From the NCBI GenBank assembly GCA_946998295.1, contig CAMPYS010000055.1, positions 1 through 7,818 on the forward strand: DNA of 7,818 bases. Reading direction: 5' to 3'. Shown in pieces: positions 6,002-7,818 of this stretch. The notes below the pieces were generated by a model that saw only the letters and a list, made by a program, of their open reading frames with translations, was not told the DNA's origin and did not search any database. Within the stretch, counting starts at the first letter, position 1, and every line of letters starts with the position of its first letter. This DNA comes from an uncultured Prevotella sp. GTDB lineage: Bacteria; Bacteroidota; Bacteroidia; Bacteroidales; Bacteroidaceae. Both the position numbers and the translations under genes were made by a program.

Positions 6002-6022
6002 ATCTATCATATATTACATAAT

Positions 6023-7468
6023 ATGGAGCAGGAAACTTTAAAACAACGTACAGCTAATAGTTTATTTTGGAGTGCATTGAATAATGGTGCTATGCAAGTG
6101 TTAAATTTGGTGGCTGGCATTTTCTTAGCTCGTATATTAAGTACCTCTGATTATGGATTAGTAGGTATACTGACTATTTTTTCTGCAATTGCTACTGCTT
6201 TGCAAGAAAGCGGATTTACCTCTGCCCTTACAAACCTTGAGAAGCCAACAGCTAATGACTATAATTCCGTTTTTTGGTTTAGTCTGTTTGTTAGTATAGG
6301 GTGTTATGTAGTTTTATTTTTTGCAGCTCCATTTATTGCAAGTTTTTTTCATCATAATGAGCTGGTATGGCTTTCAAGATTTGTATTTATTTCGTTACTT
6401 TTTTCAGCTATTGGTACAGCCCCTTTGGCTTATATGTTTAAAAACATGTTGGTTAAAGAGGTTACAATATTACGAACTACAGCTTTAATTATTGCCAGTG
6501 TATTTAGTATTACATTGGCATTATTAGACTTTAGCTATTGGAGTTTGGCTTGGCAGCAGATGCTTTATATCAGTATTGTCAGCATAGGTAGATTCTTTTT
6601 TATACCTTGGCGTCCATCTTTACGTATAGACTTTACTCCTGTTCGTAGGATGTTTTCTTTTAGCTACCGTATCTTGTTAACCAGCATAGTAAATACAGTT
6701 AGTCAAAATGTGTTAACTTTTATTTTTGCTCGTTTGTATCCTATCTCATTAGTAGGAAATTTTACTCAAGCGTTTAAGTGGAACAATTTATCAAGTTCTT
6801 TAGTGTCAGGCACTATATCCCAAGTGGCACAGCCTGTTTTAGTAGAATTGAATAAAGAGCAAAACCGACAAATAAAAGCATTTCATAAAATGTTGAAGTT
6901 CACTGCTTTTTTATCATTCCCTGCAATGTTTGGTTTGGCTATGATTTCAAAAGAGTTTATTATTGTATTGATATCCAATAAATGGGCTGATTGTATACCA
7001 ATGTTACGTATATTGTGTATCGGTGGAGCGTTTCTACCTTTTTATACGTTATATCAGAATTTAGCGATAAGTTTAGGTCGTTCTAATCTTTATCTATTAT
7101 GCACAAGTGGTTTGATAGTACTTCAACTTATCCTAACTTTATTATGTTATAATCAAGGTATATTATTTATAGTAGTAGTTTATAGTGTTATTACTATTTT
7201 ATGGCTTTTAGTATGGCAATATTTTATTCATCGTGAAATGAATATATGTTTATTTGATGTACTTTTTGATATTTGTCCTTATATGTTAGTAAGTGCCATA
7301 GTTATGATTATTGCCTATTTCTCGACAATATTCATATCAAATCTCTATTTATTGCTTGTTGGACGTATATTAATAGCTACCATTTTGTATTTGGTGTTAA
7401 TGAAAGTATTAGGGTCTAAAATCTTAGCGGAATGTATTTCTTTTTTTAGAAATCGTATAAAGAAGTAG
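6023..7468 (+). CDS. Wzx-like polysaccharide flippase (MOP superfamily)
   Basis: A 481-residue polytopic inner-membrane protein of the polysaccharide biosynthesis/export family (Polysacc_synt, WzxC/TuaB-like). It is expected to move lipid-linked oligosaccharide units across the inner membrane. Family marks include the amphipathic start MEQETLKQRTANSLFWSALN, ARILSTSDYGLVG (36-48), LQESGFTSAL (60-69) and NDYNSVFWFS (78-87). A dozen or more hydrophobic helices follow, with helices at about 85-108, 118-138 and 153-170 clear by eye, and the tail is basic. I choose the ATG at 6023; the frame extends to 5951, but those 24 residues would be encoded by the upp terminator. There is no Shine-Dalgarno site and no visible promoter of its own, so expression probably depends on readthrough. 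No glycosyltransferases are adjacent on the left; any polysaccharide cluster would lie elsewhere, and the sequence right of it to 7818 is non-coding. Substrate unknown. Confidence 0.9.
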   Translation: MEQETLKQRTANSLFWSALNNGAMQVLNLVAGIFLARILSTSDYGLVGILTIFSAIATALQESGFTSALTNLEKPTANDYNSVFWFSLFVSIGCYVVLFFAAPFIASFFHHNELVWLSRFVFISLLFSAIGTAPLAYMFKNMLVKEVTILRTTALIIASVFSITLALLDFSYWSLAWQQMLYISIVSIGRFFFIPWRPSLRIDFTPVRRMFSFSYRILLTSIVNTVSQNVLTFIFARLYPISLVGNFTQAFKWNNLSSSLVSGTISQVAQPVLVELNKEQNRQIKAFHKMLKFTAFLSFPAMFGLAMISKEFIIVLISNKWADCIPMLRILCIGGAFLPFYTLYQNLAISLGRSNLYLLCTSGLIVLQLILTLLCYNQGILFIVVVYSVITILWLLVWQYFIHREMNICLFDVLFDICPYMLVSAIVMIIAYFSTIFISNLYLLLVGRILIATILYLVLMKVLGSKILAECISFFRNRIKK

Positions 7469-7543
7469 TTTTTTTTATAAATAATTGTAAATAAAAATTA
7501 CCGATAAAAACAATAATAAAAATCGTTTAAGATGAAACACAAT

Positions 7544-7609
7544 AACGTTGCTATAAGAAACGCTTGAACGTTACTATAAGAAACGCTTGAACGTTTTTAT
7601 AAGAAACGC
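7544..7609. repeat. Three tandem 23-bp repeats
   Basis: Copies at 7544-7566, 7567-7589 and 7590-7609 (the last truncated to 20 bp) share AACGTTnnTATAAGAAACGC, with CTTG-type ends in the first two (…CGCTTG). Only the two n positions differ (GC, AC, TT). The junctions also form AAACG-CTTGAA-CGTTT dyads. It starts 76 bp after the flippase stop codon and is a candidate variable-number tandem repeat. Confidence 0.95.
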
Positions 7610-7748
7610 AACTGGGGTTTAACTTAAGCGATTAGCTCTGTTCCTGTAAAACATATAAAAGGTTATAATTCAAGTATATACAAGATAGTAAACAGTAAGC
7701 AACATTTGTCCTTAAATCAAATTATTTGCTTTTCTATATAGTCTTAAA
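7610..7748. other. Non-coding sequence after the flippase
   Basis: Together with 7469-7543 this makes a 350-base stretch to the window edge without a gene. I see no promoter consensus, no ribosome site and no frame of useful length on either strand. The T-run right after the flippase stop codon has no hairpin in front of it, so I do not call a terminator there. Confidence 0.5.
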
Positions 7749-7775
7749 ACAGCGATATTTTAAAATTATTGCTGT
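7749..7775. repeat. 27-bp near-palindrome at the right edge
   Basis: ACAGCGATATTTT and AAATTATTGCTGT form arms around a central A in which 12 of 13 positions pair, one as a G-T wobble. Read on the minus strand, the stem is followed by TTT, so it may be a weak terminator for a leftward gene beyond the window. A structure at the edge of a mobile or repeated element is another possibility. Confidence 0.5.
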
Positions 7776-7818
7776 CCGGTAAAACTTTTTCAAACAAAAT
7801 AATTTAGGGCTGACACTT

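Noticed and set aside
5951..6022. 24-residue N-terminal extension of the flippase
   Set aside because: It would be encoded by the upp terminator; MEQETLKQRT at 6023 matches the usual family start.

Overview
The window looks like AT-rich chromosomal DNA from the Bacteroidota, most likely a Prevotella-type member of the Bacteroidales. The basis is the low GC content, promoters of the Bacteroidetes type (TTTG about 19 bp before TAnnTTTG), weak Shine-Dalgarno sites, a TonB-dependent receptor of Bacteroidetes style, and a small MKKKY..PSV-type peptide of a kind I associate with Prevotella. The genus is an inference.

Left (1-2800, mainly minus strand): a complete TonB-dependent outer-membrane siderophore-type receptor (436-2613). 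A TATCTTTG -7 box lies upstream of it, two dyads lie further upstream, and a hairpin lies downstream as a possible terminator. Bases 1-274 hold no gene I can defend.

Middle (2800-4620, minus strand): a gene-poor stretch with small, unrecognised reading frames. A well-formed minus-strand promoter (4548-4579) fires into a leader with three CAGGTTTG direct repeats. It continues into a 54-codon frame carrying a (CA)10 dinucleotide tract, then reaches a 17-bp hairpin. Further along are a 71-aa frame, a tightly linked frame interrupted by an in-frame TAA, and a 54-aa peptide gene with a strong ribosome-binding site. These three may be remnants or an accessory cassette of unknown function.

Right (4620-7818, plus strand): a long A-rich non-coding stretch with possible RNA structure, then a consensus promoter. 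An intrinsic terminator follows, ending only 35 nt before upp (uracil phosphoribosyltransferase, 5267-5926). A second strong terminator separates upp from a Wzx-like polysaccharide flippase (6023-7468) and ends 21 nt before its start codon. Each of these two genes therefore has a terminator almost at its start codon. That suggests either separate transcription units with small upstream RNAs, or leader attenuation. The window ends with three tandem 23-bp repeats and a 27-bp near-palindrome.

I see no CRISPR array, rRNA, tRNA, complete insertion sequence or recognisable defence system. The most distinctive material is the small-ORF region with the slippage-prone CA tract.
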